A stretch of DNA of 64,000 bases from Altererythrobacter rubellus (GCF_030284385.1 NZ_CP127221.1:248001-312000); one strand, 5' to 3'; shown: positions 16,264 to 26,295, numbered from the stretch's first letter. The notes: a model not told the origin generated them from the letters alone. A program made the numbers and translations.

Positions 16264-19200
16264 ATGGCGGCCAAGACGAGTTACGGCTCGGGCAGTGAAT
16301 CTGCAGCTGACGACATGGTAAAAGAAATCGCGCGCCGCATGCGCGATTCGATCCTTCCCGGCGATACGCCGTTCAAGCCCTCCTCGCTGAAGAAGGCCGC
16401 TCAATTCGTGTTCGACACGGCGCGTGAGCGTGAAGAGAAGCACAGCGCGCTCGGAATGGTGTCCATCTCGGGCGAGCGCCGCTTCTTGCGTATAGCAATC
16501 ATCAATGATGACATGCCGTTCCTGGTCGATTCGATCGCAGCCACGATCTCCGACCAAGGCTTGTCTATTGATCGGCTGGTCCACCCGATTATTCCGGTGA
16601 AGCGCAACAAATCTGGTATTCTAACTGGATTGCCGCGCGGAAAGGAAGATGACAACTCGACGCGCGAATCGATGATCTACATCGAGACAGAGCGCGTCGA
16701 TGCGCGGCAACGCCGCGAGCTGGAACGCAGATTGCGCACCACGCTGGGCGATGTCCGTGCCGCGGTGGAAGATTGGCCAAAGCTTCAAGCGGCCATGGCA
16801 GAAGATGCGAAGCGCTTGGGCGACAATGAAAATGTCGCGCTGCTTGAGTGGTTCAACTCGGGCATGCTGACACAGTTGGGGCATATCACGCGCAAACGCG
16901 ATGGAAGCCACTCCAACATACTTGGCATTTGTCGCAAAAGTGCGCGCCAGCTGCTTGCAGAGGGTTCATATGAGCGCGCCTTCAAATGGTTCGAGAACGA
17001 AGGCCATGCTGGCCGGTCATGCGACATCCTGATCGTAAAGGCCAACCGCGTCGCCAACGTGCATCGCCGCGTGCCACTTGATCTGTTCATGGTGCCCGTG
17101 CGCGAGAAAGGTAAACTGACCGCAATATCCATCCATGCAGGCGTATGGACCAGCGCTGCGCTAGCCAGCCCGCCGCAAAAAGTGCCACGCCTGCGCCAGG
17201 CAATGAGCGAAATGTCCAAGCGACTGGGCTTCCACCCGGGCGGTCATGCGGACAAGGCCCTGATCCACGCCTTCACCGCCCTGCCCCACGATCTGCTGGT
17301 CGGCTTCAAACTTGCGGATTCAGAACGGGTTGTCACTACCATGATGAGCTTGGTGGACCGACCGCGACCACGCCTCGCATTGGTGCAGGCTCCGCTTGAA
17401 CGCCACGTATTCGCCTTCGTATGGTTTCCGCGCGACCTGCACTCGACGAAGGTACGCGAACAAATTCAGGCCATGCTGACCGAGATCGACGGCACCGAAA
17501 TGCTTGACTGGAGCCTAGAGGTCGAAGGCGGCAACCTCGCCATGCTGCGCTTCGTGCTGGATATCCGCAGTGCGAAACAGCCAATGGATCAGGCTGCGCT
17601 CGAATCGCGTTTGGAGGACATGCTGCGCGGCTGGGGCGAAGCAGTTGAGCGCAATCTGGCTGAGAGCGAAGACCCATCGCGTGCCGCAGCTATTGCGAGC
17701 CGCTATGCCCCCGCATTCCCGGTGGGTTACCGCAACCACTACGGGGCTCTTGAAGCATCAATCGATATTCAACGGCTGCGCAAGCTCGGCGCCAATGATG
17801 CGCGCGCGCGTGATGCGCGGCTCTGCCGATTGCCAGGCGACGAAAGCGACAGGTTGAGGCTGAAAGTCTATCAGGAAGTGGGCGCCTTGCCGCTGTCCGA
17901 TGCCGTGCCTGCACTGGAGAACTTCGGCTTTCGCGTACTGACCGAAATGCCGACTCCGCTGGAAGACGGAGAGCTTGGCACGATCCACGATTTCACGCTG
18001 GCGCTGAAAGATGGTGGCGAAACCGGGTTTTTGCTCGATCGCGCCGATATCATCGAGGATGCGATCGCAACGGTTCTGAGTGGGCAGAATGAAGACGATC
18101 CGTTCAACCGGCTGGTTATCAGGACCGGACTGTTCGCCAATGAAGTCGACTGGCTGCGCGCATTTTACCGTTATCTGCGACAGTCGGGTATGAGCTTTAC
18201 GATCTATACGGTGGTCGATGCTCTGGATCGCGCCGCACAAGTGACCCGCGAACTGATTACTCTGTTCCGCGCACAACATGATCCCAACTTCGGAAATCAA
18301 AGGGACTATTCAGCGAGGCAGGCGCGTGATGCGATCCGCAAAGGTCTCTCTAAAGTCGCAGCGATCAACGATGACCGCTTGCTGCGCCTGTATCACGCCT
18401 TGGTCGAAGCAATCCTGCGCACCAATGCGTTTGCGCCCGCAAGCGAAGAAGCGCTTGCGTTCAAGATCGATTCTTCTCTGATCCCGAATTTGCCCAAGCC
18501 GTTGCCATGGCGCGAGATTTTCGTATATTCGCGTCGGGTCGAAGGCATTCACTTGCGCGCTGGCCCGATTGCACGCGGCGGTCTGCGCTGGTCCGATCGG
18601 CGCGATGACTTCCGCACTGAGATCCTTGGCCTGATGAAAGCACAGAAGGTGAAGAATGCGGTAATCGTACCTTCTGGCGCGAAGGGCGGATTCTATCCCA
18701 AGCAACTGCCGTCTCCGCAAAAGGATCACGAAGGCTGGGCAGCCGAGGGGCAGGCGAGCTATGAGGTATTCATCCGCACGCTCCTGTCGATCTCGGACAA
18801 CCTCAAGAATAACAAAGTCGTCCATCCCGAAAGCGTGCGCATTCTCGACGGCGAAGACCCGTATTTCGTAGTCGCAGCTGACAAGGGCACCGCGCGCTTC
18901 TCCGACATTGCAAACGGCATAGCGGAAGCGCGCGATTTCTGGCTCGGCGATGCATTCGCCAGCGGCGGATCGAATGGCTATGATCACAAGGCGATGGGCA
19001 TTACCGCCAAGGGCGCATGGGTTTCCGTTCAGCGTCACTTCCTTGAAATGGGCGTGGATGTTCAGAAGGATCCGGTTCGCGTGGTCGGATGCGGCGATAT
19101 GTCCGGCGATGTGTTCGGTAATGGCATGCTGCTGTCGAAAGCAATCAAGCTGGTTGCGGCATTCGATCACCGCCATATCTTCATCGATCCTGACCCAGAC

Positions 19201-20958
19201 TCAGGTGCGAGCTGGAAAGAGCGCAAGCGGATCTACGATCTGCCAAGCTCTAGCTGGGAAGACTATAGTGCGGACCTGATTTCCAAGGGTGGCGGCGTTT
19301 TCCCGCGAAGCGCCAAAACCATCAAGCTGTCGAAGCAGGCGCGCGAAGTACTGGGCATTGAAGAAAACGAACTCGATCCAGAGGCATTGATAAGTGCGAT
19401 CTTGAAGAGCCCGGCTGATCTAATCTGGTTCGGCGGTATAGGGACTTACATCAAGGCCGAATCTGAGAATAACGTGCAGGTCGGTGATCCGGCCAATGAT
19501 GCGCTGCGTGTGAATGCGGCCGAGGTGCGCGCCAAAGTGATCGGAGAAGGCGCAAACCTTGGCACGACACAAGCTGGCCGTATCGCATTTGCTTTGAACG
19601 GCGGGCGCATCAACACAGACTTCATCGACAATTCGGCCGGGGTCGATTGCTCCGACAATGAAGTGAATATCAAGATCGCGCTTGCGGCCGCTCAGCAGAG
19701 CGGCAGATTGACTCCGAAGAAACGCAAAAATCTGCTCGAGCGAATGACCGACGAAGTGTCTGGGATTGTTCTCGAAGACAACCGCTTGCAGGCGCTGGCA
19801 CTATCGATTGCAGAGATGGGCGGAGTCAAAGCCACGGCTTCGCATGTGCGGCTGATCGAAAAGCTTGAAGAAATGGACGCACTGGATCGCAAGACCGAAA
19901 GATTGGCCGACCAAGAGACCTATTCGCGCCGCGCCAGCGAGGGCAAAGGCCTGACCCGGCCAGAGCTGGCGGTGCTGCTGTCTTCGGCCAAGCTGGTTCT
20001 GCAAGACGCGATTGAGGCAGCCGACTGGATCAGCGACAAGGCGCTGGAACCAATGTTAATAGAAGCCTTCCCGGTGGCTCTACAAAAGGATTTCCACAAG
20101 CAGATCCTGACCCACCAATTACGCAATGAACTCATCGCGACCAAACTTGCCAACCGCATGATCAATCGCCTCGGCTTGATCCATCCGTTCGAACTGGCCG
20201 AGGAGGAAGGCGTGAACCTGGCCCAAATCGCCGCAAGCTTCGTTGTCATCGAAGAATTGCTGGAGATGGACCAGGTTTGGCAGGCGATCGAGAGCGGCGA
20301 TATGCCGGAGACCGCGCGCCTCAAGCTGCTAGAGCGTACTGCGGCAGCAATGAGTTCGCACATGGCAGACCTCTTGCGCCACGGCGGCACCGGTTTCGCT
20401 CCGAGTGAGGTTATCAAGTCCCTGACGAGAGTAATCGGTCAGCTTGAAAAGCATTCGGGCGATCTGCTTACGGAAACGGCGCGCGAACGCTCGGCCGAAC
20501 TTTGCCAGCAATTTGTCGAACTAGGTGCGCCGAAGGCCGCCGCCGGTAAAGTCGTGCATCTGTTTGAAGTTGATGGCTCAATCGGGCTTGCAGGGCTGGC
20601 CCGCGACAGCGGGATTTCACCGGAAGTCCTGACCGAAGCATTTAATCAGCTTGGTTCCAAGCTGGGCTTGGACTGGGCGCAGCAAACCGCAGAGGACATG
20701 GCTCCATCCGACCCGTGGGAACGCTTGCTGGTCAATGGGCTGGCGCGCGATTTCCAGCATATGCGGCTCGATTTCCTGCGTCGCCGCGCCAATCGCAAGG
20801 CAGGCCCGGTAGCGGCGGTGGAGCATTGGCTCAGCTCACGCGAAGCTTCAGTCTCGCAATTTCGTTCGATGATCGGGCGGGCGCAATTGCACACGCCGGT
20901 TGCCCCGGCCGTGCTCGCCCAAATCGCCATTCAGGCGCGTAATCTGCTCGAACGGTAG
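16264..20958 (+). CDS. gdh2: NAD-specific glutamate dehydrogenase, large (180-kDa class) type
   Basis: Oxidises glutamate to 2-oxoglutarate and ammonia with NAD. At 1564 residues it belongs to the large L_180 class found in proteobacteria and actinobacteria. The N-terminal ~700 residues hold ACT-like regulatory domains (RFLRIAIINDDMPFLVDSIAATI is the first). The catalytic domain lies at about 700-1200 with RGGLRWSDRRDDFRTEILGLM, the lysine-bearing VKNAVIVPSGAKGGF, GCGDMSGDVFGNGML of the NAD site and VIGEGANLGTTQAGRIAF. A long helical C-terminal region completes it. A weak AGCAGG ribosome site precedes the ATG. It likely runs catabolically and, with glnE, belongs to nitrogen and amino-acid balance. 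Confidence 0.96.
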   Translation: MAAKTSYGSGSESAADDMVKEIARRMRDSILPGDTPFKPSSLKKAAQFVFDTAREREEKHSALGMVSISGERRFLRIAIINDDMPFLVDSIAATISDQGLSIDRLVHPIIPVKRNKSGILTGLPRGKEDDNSTRESMIYIETERVDARQRRELERRLRTTLGDVRAAVEDWPKLQAAMAEDAKRLGDNENVALLEWFNSGMLTQLGHITRKRDGSHSNILGICRKSARQLLAEGSYERAFKWFENEGHAGRSCDILIVKANRVANVHRRVPLDLFMVPVREKGKLTAISIHAGVWTSAALASPPQKVPRLRQAMSEMSKRLGFHPGGHADKALIHAFTALPHDLLVGFKLADSERVVTTMMSLVDRPRPRLALVQAPLERHVFAFVWFPRDLHSTKVREQIQAMLTEIDGTEMLDWSLEVEGGNLAMLRFVLDIRSAKQPMDQAALESRLEDMLRGWGEAVERNLAESEDPSRAAAIASRYAPAFPVGYRNHYGALEASIDIQRLRKLGANDARARDARLCRLPGDESDRLRLKVYQEVGALPLSDAVPALENFGFRVLTEMPTPLEDGELGTIHDFTLALKDGGETGFLLDRADIIEDAIATVLSGQNEDDPFNRLVIRTGLFANEVDWLRAFYRYLRQSGMSFTIYTVVDALDRAAQVTRELITLFRAQHDPNFGNQRDYSARQARDAIRKGLSKVAAINDDRLLRLYHALVEAILRTNAFAPASEEALAFKIDSSLIPNLPKPLPWREIFVYSRRVEGIHLRAGPIARGGLRWSDRRDDFRTEILGLMKAQKVKNAVIVPSGAKGGFYPKQLPSPQKDHEGWAAEGQASYEVFIRTLLSISDNLKNNKVVHPESVRILDGEDPYFVVAADKGTARFSDIANGIAEARDFWLGDAFASGGSNGYDHKAMGITAKGAWVSVQRHFLEMGVDVQKDPVRVVGCGDMSGDVFGNGMLLSKAIKLVAAFDHRHIFIDPDPDSGASWKERKRIYDLPSSSWEDYSADLISKGGGVFPRSAKTIKLSKQAREVLGIEENELDPEALISAILKSPADLIWFGGIGTYIKAESENNVQVGDPANDALRVNAAEVRAKVIGEGANLGTTQAGRIAFALNGGRINTDFIDNSAGVDCSDNEVNIKIALAAAQQSGRLTPKKRKNLLERMTDEVSGIVLEDNRLQALALSIAEMGGVKATASHVRLIEKLEEMDALDRKTERLADQETYSRRASEGKGLTRPELAVLLSSAKLVLQDAIEAADWISDKALEPMLIEAFPVALQKDFHKQILTHQLRNELIATKLANRMINRLGLIHPFELAEEEGVNLAQIAASFVVIEELLEMDQVWQAIESGDMPETARLKLLERTAAAMSSHMADLLRHGGTGFAPSEVIKSLTRVIGQLEKHSGDLLTETARERSAELCQQFVELGAPKAAAGKVVHLFEVDGSIGLAGLARDSGISPEVLTEAFNQLGSKLGLDWAQQTAEDMAPSDPWERLLVNGLARDFQHMRLDFLRRRANRKAGPVAAVEHWLSSREASVSQFRSMIGRAQLHTPVAPAVLAQIAIQARNLLER

Positions 20959-21017
20959 GCGGCACACCGAATTGCGGGTCTTGACCTAGCGGCAATTTGC
21001 GGCAAGCCCTGCACCCC

Positions 21018-22247
21018 ATGGATAGTGCAGACATTGTCATTGTGGGGACGGGTCACGGTGGGGCACAGGCGGCAATCGCCTTGCGCCAGCAGGGGCACGA
21101 AGATTCGATCCTGATGCTGGGGCGCGATGCGTACCCACCCTATGAACGCCCGCCGCTATCGAAAGAGTATCTCGCAGGCGACAAACCGTTTGAACGGATC
21201 ATGATCCGTCCGGAAAAATTCTGGTCTGACAAGAATATCGACATCAAGCTTGGCGCGATGGTCAGTGAGGTCGACTGGATGGACCACCAGGTCGTTCTGG
21301 GTGACGGCACACGTATCGCCTATCGCAAGCTGATCTGGGCAGGCGGAGGCGATCCGCGCAGGTTGTCCTGTCCAGGTGCGAGGCTGAAAGCTGTGCATGC
21401 CGTGCGCGACCGGCGCGATGTCGACGCGATAATGGCGCAGCTACAAAACGGCGCGAAACGCTTTGTCGTCATCGGTGGGGGCTACATTGGGTTGGAAGCC
21501 GCCGCTGTGCTGCGCAAGCTCGATTGCGAAGTGACGCTGCTGGAAGCTTTGCCGCGCGTGCTTGCGCGAGTGGCTGGCGAGGAATTGTCACGCTTTATCG
21601 AAGCCGAACACCGTGCGCACGGCGTGGATGTACGACTGGAAACCGCAGTCGAAGCCATTGAAGGTGAAGACGGGCATGTGACGGGTGTCAGATTGGCAGA
21701 TGGCGAAGTGATCCCGTGCGACGCGGTGATTGTGGGCATCGGCATTGTACCGGCGGTCGGCCCGCTGATCACAGCCGGGGCGGCTGTGTCAAACGGGGTT
21801 GATGTTGACGAGTTTTGCCGCACCACATTGGATGACATCTACGCAATCGGTGATTGCGCCGCGCATGCGAATCCCTTCGCTGATCAGGCCATCATCCGGC
21901 TCGAATCCGTGCAGAATGCCAATGATATGGCGAACACGGCTGCCCGCGCAATAATGGGCGATAAACAGCCCTATCACGCGCTGCCATGGTTCTGGTCCAA
22001 CCAGTATGACTTGAAGCTCCAGACCGCTGGCCTGTCAATCGACTACGATCAGACATTGGTGCGCGGTGATCCGGAAAGCCGCAAATTCAGCGTGGTCTAT
22101 CTGAAAGAGGGCAAACCGATCGCAATTGATTGCGTCAATAACACCAAGGACTACGTCCAGGGACGCAAGCTGATCGAGAGTGACATCGATGATGTCGACC
22201 TGGAGCTGCTGGCTGATCCTGAAACCCCGCTCAAAGAGCTGTTGTAA
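21018..22247 (+). CDS. FAD-dependent oxidoreductase, ferredoxin-reductase type
   Basis: A 409-residue flavoprotein of the putidaredoxin-reductase/rhodocoxin-reductase type, which passes electrons from NADH to a [2Fe-2S] ferredoxin. Features in order are the FAD Rossmann motif [11 protein letters not shown] (near residue 7), [11 protein letters not shown], the NAD motif [15 protein letters not shown] (around 150), the [11 protein letters not shown] motif of the FAD site (around 275) and a C-terminal reductase dimer domain. The start at 21018 gives [12 protein letters not shown]; an upstream in-frame codon would add seven residues. It overlaps the convergent queG gene by 17 bases. A CYP153 P450 gene lies 1.6 kb downstream and could use this reductase, but no ferredoxin gene is in the window. 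Confidence 0.9.
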   Translation: MDSADIVIVGTGHGGAQAAIALRQQGHEDSILMLGRDAYPPYERPPLSKEYLAGDKPFERIMIRPEKFWSDKNIDIKLGAMVSEVDWMDHQVVLGDGTRIAYRKLIWAGGGDPRRLSCPGARLKAVHAVRDRRDVDAIMAQLQNGAKRFVVIGGGYIGLEAAAVLRKLDCEVTLLEALPRVLARVAGEELSRFIEAEHRAHGVDVRLETAVEAIEGEDGHVTGVRLADGEVIPCDAVIVGIGIVPAVGPLITAGAAVSNGVDVDEFCRTTLDDIYAIGDCAAHANPFADQAIIRLESVQNANDMANTAARAIMGDKQPYHALPWFWSNQYDLKLQTAGLSIDYDQTLVRGDPESRKFSVVYLKEGKPIAIDCVNNTKDYVQGRKLIESDIDDVDLELLADPETPLKELL

Positions 22248-23292
22248 GCTTCTCTGTAGCCCAATCGGCAGCCTCTGCCACCGCTGGATCGGGATCGTTT
22301 CGCAGCGAACCAATGCGGGCCATCAATGACGCATCACCGCTATTCCCCGCAGCATAAAGGCAGTTTCTGACAAACCGGTCCCGCCCGATACGTTTGATCG
22401 GTGATCCTGCAAACAACCGGCAAAATCCCGCGTCATCAAGCGCGAGCAATTCGGCGAGACGGGGGGCAACCAGCTCCGCGCGCGGCAGAAAATCCCGGTG
22501 CGTAGCGGCGGTTTCAGCAAACTTGTTCCATGGGCACACTGCCAGGCAATCGTCGCAGCCATAGATGCGATTGCCCAAAGCTTCGCGAAACTCCTCTGCA
22601 ATCGGCCCTTTGTGCTCGATTGTGAGATAGGAAATGCAGCGACGCGCATCGAGTGTGTAAGGCGCAGGAAACGCATCGGTCGGACAAGCAGTCTGACACG
22701 CATTGCAAGAGCCGCAGCGATTTTCATGCGGCGCGTCGGGCTCCAGCTCCAAAGTCGTGTAGATCGCGCCGAGGAACAGCCAATTGCCATGGTCACGGCT
22801 CACCAGATTGGTGTGCTTGCCCTGCCAGCCAATCCCCGCAGCTTCGCCTAACGGCTTTTCCATCACCGGCGCGGTGTCGACAAAGACCTTAAGCTCGCTT
22901 TCCGGCTCTTGCTCCACCATCCAGCGCGCCAGCGCTTTAAGCCGCTTCTTGACCGTGTCGTGATAATCCTTGCCCCGCGCATATACAGAAATCCGCGCTT
23001 TCTCGGGATGCGCCTCTAACGCTAACGGATCATCAGCAGGTACGTAGCTCATGCCTAGCGCGATCACGCTCTTCGCCTCTGGCCAGAGCGATTGCGGGCC
23101 GCGCCGCACATCGCTGCGTGCTTCCATCCATTCCATCGAGCCGTGATGGCCTTCCCCCAGCCATTGCTCCAGCCGGTCCGCCCGGATCGGGTCATCTTGA
23201 GCAGTCGTTACACCGAACGCAGCAAAGCCCAAACTCTTCGCTTGCTCCGCGATGCGCGCTTTCAGCCTTAAATTTGCAGCGGTGTTAACCAC
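22231..23292 (-). CDS. queG: Epoxyqueuosine reductase
   Basis: Catalyses the last step of queuosine tRNA modification, reducing epoxyqueuosine with cobalamin and two [4Fe-4S] clusters. With the GTG start at 23292 it has 353 residues, close to the usual length; GGGAG lies about 11 nt upstream. Family motifs are [43 protein letters not shown], the first cluster set [16 protein letters not shown] and the second [13 protein letters not shown] with [15 protein letters not shown]. The C-terminus carries a HEAT-like stretch. The gene is divergent from a dead ABC-transporter gene at 23338, with only 45 nt between them. Confidence 0.94.
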   Translation of the reverse strand: MVNTAANLRLKARIAEQAKSLGFAAFGVTTAQDDPIRADRLEQWLGEGHHGSMEWMEARSDVRRGPQSLWPEAKSVIALGMSYVPADDPLALEAHPEKARISVYARGKDYHDTVKKRLKALARWMVEQEPESELKVFVDTAPVMEKPLGEAAGIGWQGKHTNLVSRDHGNWLFLGAIYTTLELEPDAPHENRCGSCNACQTACPTDAFPAPYTLDARRCISYLTIEHKGPIAEEFREALGNRIYGCDDCLAVCPWNKFAETAATHRDFLPRAELVAPRLAELLALDDAGFCRLFAGSPIKRIGRDRFVRNCLYAAGNSGDASLMARIGSLRNDPDPAVAEAADWATEKLTTAL

Positions 23293-23337
23293 GCTTGGGG
23301 TTGCTCCCGTTTGGCCCTGACAGTTAACAGGGCTTCC

Positions 23338-23637
23338 ATGGAAATGTCGGTAAGCGATCACGCCCCTGCGGGCAATGCAGCGATAGCAGAAGTCAGCGGC
23401 GTACCGCTGGCCATAGAAGCTCGAGGTCTCGTCAAGCGATTTGACGGCACACTGGCGGTGGACGGGGTCTATATCTCCGCACCGCAAGGAGCGATCTACG
23501 GCATTCTAGGGCCCAATGGTGCGGACTAGACTACCACTTTGCGCATGCTGCTTGGCATTATTGATCCCGATGAAGGCTTGCGCCGCGTATTCGGGTATGA
23601 CAGACGGTATGATGACGGGCTTTGGTGGTGCGAATAA
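23338..23637 (+). pseudogene. Remnant of an ABC-transporter ATP-binding protein gene
   Basis: The frame reads [62 protein letters not shown], then D and a TAG stop, then TTTLRMLLGIIDPDEGLRRVFGYDRR and another stop 11 codons later. In intact ATPases the Walker A box is GPNGAGKTTTLR. Here Gly has become Asp (GAC) and the catalytic Lys codon is TAG, the first being explained by one G-to-A and the second by one A-to-T change. The frame stays open on both sides, so this is a point-mutated gene that was later cut short; the Q-loop, signature and Walker B regions and any permease are missing. The intact form resembled a NatA-type exporter ATPase. Confidence 0.85.
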
Positions 23638-23644
23638 GATCAGC

Positions 23645-23661
23645 TTGAACCAACGGTTCAA
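23645..23661. repeat. Short perfect inverted repeat upstream of the P450 gene
   Basis: TTGAACC AAC GGTTCAA is a perfect 7-bp inverted repeat with a 3-nt spacer. It lies just after the ABC remnant, 147 nt before the P450 start. It could be a regulator site or a hairpin; no T-run follows, so it is not a clear terminator. Confidence 0.35.
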
Positions 23662-23726
23662 AGCCCGTTTCGCAAAGGCCGGCTGATCATTTAAAGATGC
23701 ACGATAGGTCGCAATTCGCAACTGAC

Positions 23727-23746
23727 TATTGACATTGCTGTCAATA
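23727..23746. promoter_or_regulatory. Candidate operator in the P450 promoter region
   Basis: TATTGACA TTGC TGTCAATA is a perfect 8-bp inverted repeat with a 4-nt spacer, 61 nt before the P450 start codon. The left arm contains TTGACA, identical to the −35 consensus, so a bound regulator would block or direct the polymerase. The size fits a TetR- or MarR-type dimer. No regulator gene is adjacent. Confidence 0.5.
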
Positions 23747-23807
23747 AGGCCAGGATGAAACATGCAATGACAGGCGGCCAAACGAGTCGCTTGCGATGGA
23801 GAGAATT

Positions 23808-25148
23808 ATGGCCACGATCGCCCCGAAGCGCCCAGAGGTGCGCAGTTCGCCAACAGCCTATGAGGCGCTGAAAAAGCACCTTGCCGAGCATCCGGAAGAC
23901 GCGCTGGAGCATACCCACAAATGGGATGTGAGCCGCAGCGATATCTACGTCGAGAATAGGTGGCAGCCGATTTTCAAGGAAATGCGTGATGCAGGCCCGC
24001 TGCATTACATTCCTGAAAGCCGGTTCGGCCCCTATTGGGCGGTGGTCGGCCACAAGGCGATCCAGCACATCGAAGCACTGCCGGAAACATTCTCTTCAAG
24101 CTGGGAGCATGGCGGGATCACGATCCTCGAACGGTTGAGTGATGAAGAAATGGCCGCGCGTGGCATCGAAGAACGCCGCGAGCTGCCGATGTTTATAGCG
24201 ATGGACAGGCCTCAGCACACCGGCCAACGCCGCACAGTAGCGCCCAAGTTCACTCCCAGCGGTATGGCCGAGATGGAGGGCGAAATCCGTCAGCGCACTG
24301 GGGAGTTGCTTGACACCCTCCCGCGCGGCGAGGTGTTCGATTGGGTCGACAAGGTCTCGATTGAACTCACGACAGGCATGCTTGCAATTCTGTTTGGTTT
24401 CCCTTGGGAAGATCGCCGACTGTTGACCTACTGGTCCGATTGGTCTGGTGATACGGAACTGGCCACGGTTCGTGAGCTTGACGAACTGCGCTGGGGCATC
24501 CTTCAAGAGATGGGCGCCTATTTTCAGTCGCTATGGATCGAGCGCACGCATGATAAGGAACCCGGCAACGATCTGATCTCAATGATGATCCATTCCGAAG
24601 CGATGAACCAGATGAGCCCGGAGGAATTCATGGGCAATCTGGTGTTGCTGATCGTTGGCGGCAATGACACGACCCGCAATTCAATGAGCGGAATCATTTA
24701 TCAGCTCGACAAGAATCCTGACCAGCGTAAACTTTTCGAGCAGAAGCCGGAATTGATCCCCAACGCAGTGCAGGAAATCCTGCGGATGCAGACCCCACTC
24801 GCACACATGCGCCGCACCTGCACCGAAGACACAGAAGTGTTCGGACAGCAGATCAAGAAAGGCGACAAGGTCGTGCTTTGGTATCTTTCTGCCAATCGCG
24901 ACGAGGAAGTTTTTGAGAATTCTGACAAGCTCGACATCGAGCGGGAGAATGCGCGGCGCCATATCTCCTTCGGCTATGGCATCCATCGTTGCGTCGGCGC
25001 GAGGTTGGCAGAACTGCAATTGCGTGTGTTGTTGGAGGAACTGCACAAGCGCCGGATGCGCTTGCGTGTTGCGGGTGATATCGAGCGAGTCCGCGCGAAT
25101 TTCGTGCATGGCTTCCGCAAGCTCGAAGTCGAAATCACCGAGTTTTGA
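23808..25148 (+). CDS. Cytochrome P450, CYP153-like (alkane/fatty acid terminal hydroxylase type)
   Basis: A soluble 446-residue P450. The I-helix motif LLIVGGNDTTRNSMSG and the heme loop FGYGIHRCVGARLAE (Cys ligand near residue 390) match the CYP153 family, whose members hydroxylate the terminal carbon of medium-chain alkanes and related substrates. The ExxR of helix K reads QEILR, and the following segment is MQTPLAHMRRTCTEDTEVFGQQIKKGDKV. The ATG at 23808 follows GGAGAG; an ATG four codons earlier overlaps that ribosome site. CYP153 genes usually sit with a ferredoxin and a ferredoxin reductase; here neither is adjacent, although a matching reductase lies at 21018-22247. Confidence 0.88.
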   Translation: MATIAPKRPEVRSSPTAYEALKKHLAEHPEDALEHTHKWDVSRSDIYVENRWQPIFKEMRDAGPLHYIPESRFGPYWAVVGHKAIQHIEALPETFSSSWEHGGITILERLSDEEMAARGIEERRELPMFIAMDRPQHTGQRRTVAPKFTPSGMAEMEGEIRQRTGELLDTLPRGEVFDWVDKVSIELTTGMLAILFGFPWEDRRLLTYWSDWSGDTELATVRELDELRWGILQEMGAYFQSLWIERTHDKEPGNDLISMMIHSEAMNQMSPEEFMGNLVLLIVGGNDTTRNSMSGIIYQLDKNPDQRKLFEQKPELIPNAVQEILRMQTPLAHMRRTCTEDTEVFGQQIKKGDKVVLWYLSANRDEEVFENSDKLDIERENARRHISFGYGIHRCVGARLAELQLRVLLEELHKRRMRLRVAGDIERVRANFVHGFRKLEVEITEF

Positions 25149-25230
25149 CAATTCTTCGGCCATGAGCTGAAACCAATCGGCCGTTTCTCCGGTATACATG
25201 GGTGTAGAAGCAAAAGATGGGACAGAATTT

Positions 25231-25725
25231 ATGGCCGGATTTATGACAAACCGCCGCAAAGTTCTCGCAGGCTTGGGTGCCAGTGTGACCATGCCGATTC
25301 TGACGGGTTGCGGGTCATCGCCCGCCCAGGCGAAAGATTTTCCAATCAAACTCAGCGAAGCTGAGTGGCGGCGGAAGCTATCTAGTCAGGAATTCTACAT
25401 CCTGCGCGAAGCAGGCACGGAGCGCAGCTTTACCTCACCGCTCAATGACGAGAAGCGCGAAGGGACATATCACTGTGCCGGATGCGGCAATCTGATCTAT
25501 TCTTCCGAAACAAAGTATGAAAGCGGCACCGGCTGGCCCGCATTCTGGCGTGCCGAAGCAAGCGCTGTCGGTACATCGGTTGATTACAAAATTGGCATTC
25601 CGCGTACCGAAGTGCATTGCGCCGATTGCGGCGGTCACCTTGGGCATATCTTCGATGACGGGCCCCGACCGACCGGCAAGCGACATTGCATCAATGGTGT
25701 CGCGATGGACTTTAAGCCGGCCTGA
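25231..25725 (+). CDS. msrB: Peptide-methionine (R)-S-oxide reductase, exported lipoprotein form
   Basis: Repairs the R-form of methionine sulfoxide. The 164-residue protein starts with a signal MAGFMTNRRKVLAGLGASVT, followed by a lipobox LTGC (NRRK suggests Tat export). The MsrB domain has both zinc-binding CxxC pairs (CAGCG and CADCG), the FHSETKYESGTGWPAFW-type segment seen here as YSSETKYESGTGWPAFW, and the catalytic Cys in KRHCINGVAMDF. The start is uncertain between ATG 25231 and 25243. An exported MsrB fits with an exported MsrA at 36901-37587 as a periplasmic methionine repair pair, although the genes are 11 kb apart. Confidence 0.93.
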   Translation: MAGFMTNRRKVLAGLGASVTMPILTGCGSSPAQAKDFPIKLSEAEWRRKLSSQEFYILREAGTERSFTSPLNDEKREGTYHCAGCGNLIYSSETKYESGTGWPAFWRAEASAVGTSVDYKIGIPRTEVHCADCGGHLGHIFDDGPRPTGKRHCINGVAMDFKPA

Positions 25726-26107
25726 GCTGGCCTCGTTCTAATCGCGGATTACGCGCCAAACACTAAACTCGTCTGGACCACCCAGACTAACCCGCTCAAG
25801 CCATTGCGGCGGATCGTCGCCTCCGCAGCGGGCTGAAGTTGCGCAGCTCGAGCAGGTCGCTGCTCAGAGCCGATCTGCCGTTGGACTGGTCGGATCAGAA
25901 GGCGGTCTTGGGCGTCTGGCACTCACGGTAAGTGAGGTCTATAAAACGGCCTCCTGAGACTGTGGCCAGAAATCCCGCATGAACGACCTGGTCCGCCAGT
26001 CTCCCGACCTCACTCAAAACGATGCACTCGCAAAAGCGCGCGGAAATGCTGGCTACGCAGGCGCCAGCGCGCGAACCCGCTCAATGTCTGGCGATTTTGA
26101 GAGTAGG
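25726..26107. other. Intergenic stretch without a convincing gene
   Basis: This 382-nt gap between msrB and the tRNA-Leu gene shows no supported coding region. A possible ORF from the ATG at 25979 (MNDLVRQSPDLTQ...) runs into the tRNA gene and is rejected. Composition resembles the neighbouring genes, so it may hold decayed coding DNA, but no family could be recognised. Confidence 0.5.
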
Positions 26108-26192
26108 TGGTGCGGGTGACTGGACTCGAACCAGCACGACCAAAGGTCAGGGGATTTTAAGTCCCCGGCGTCTACCATTCCGCCACACCCGC
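26108..26192 (-). tRNA. tRNA-Leu (anticodon UAA)
   Basis: On the minus strand the 85-nt gene starts GCGGGTG and ends CACCCGC-A-CCA, a perfect 7-bp acceptor stem with the CCA encoded. The anticodon stem is GGGGA / TCCCC with loop CTTAAAA, so the anticodon is TAA. A long variable arm (TGACCTTTGGTCG) and the T-loop GGTTCGAGTCC follow, typical of a class II leucine tRNA. The D-arm has GGAATGGTAGAC. Confidence 0.97.
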
Positions 26193-26295
26193 ATTCCTGC
26201 TCGCCAACGCGAACAATGCGAGCAGCGCATAGCGAGCGCGCCAACGCGCGGCAATGGATTTGAACCGAATTTGTAAAGGCGGGTTTTGTTAGGGC

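Noticed and set aside
25979-26119. Short ORF beginning MNDLVRQSPDLTQ before the tRNA gene
   Set aside because: It runs into the tRNA gene, has no ribosome site and no recognisable family.
26022-26276. 84-codon open frame across the tRNA-Leu gene
   Set aside because: It covers a complete tRNA gene on the other strand and has no protein-like features.
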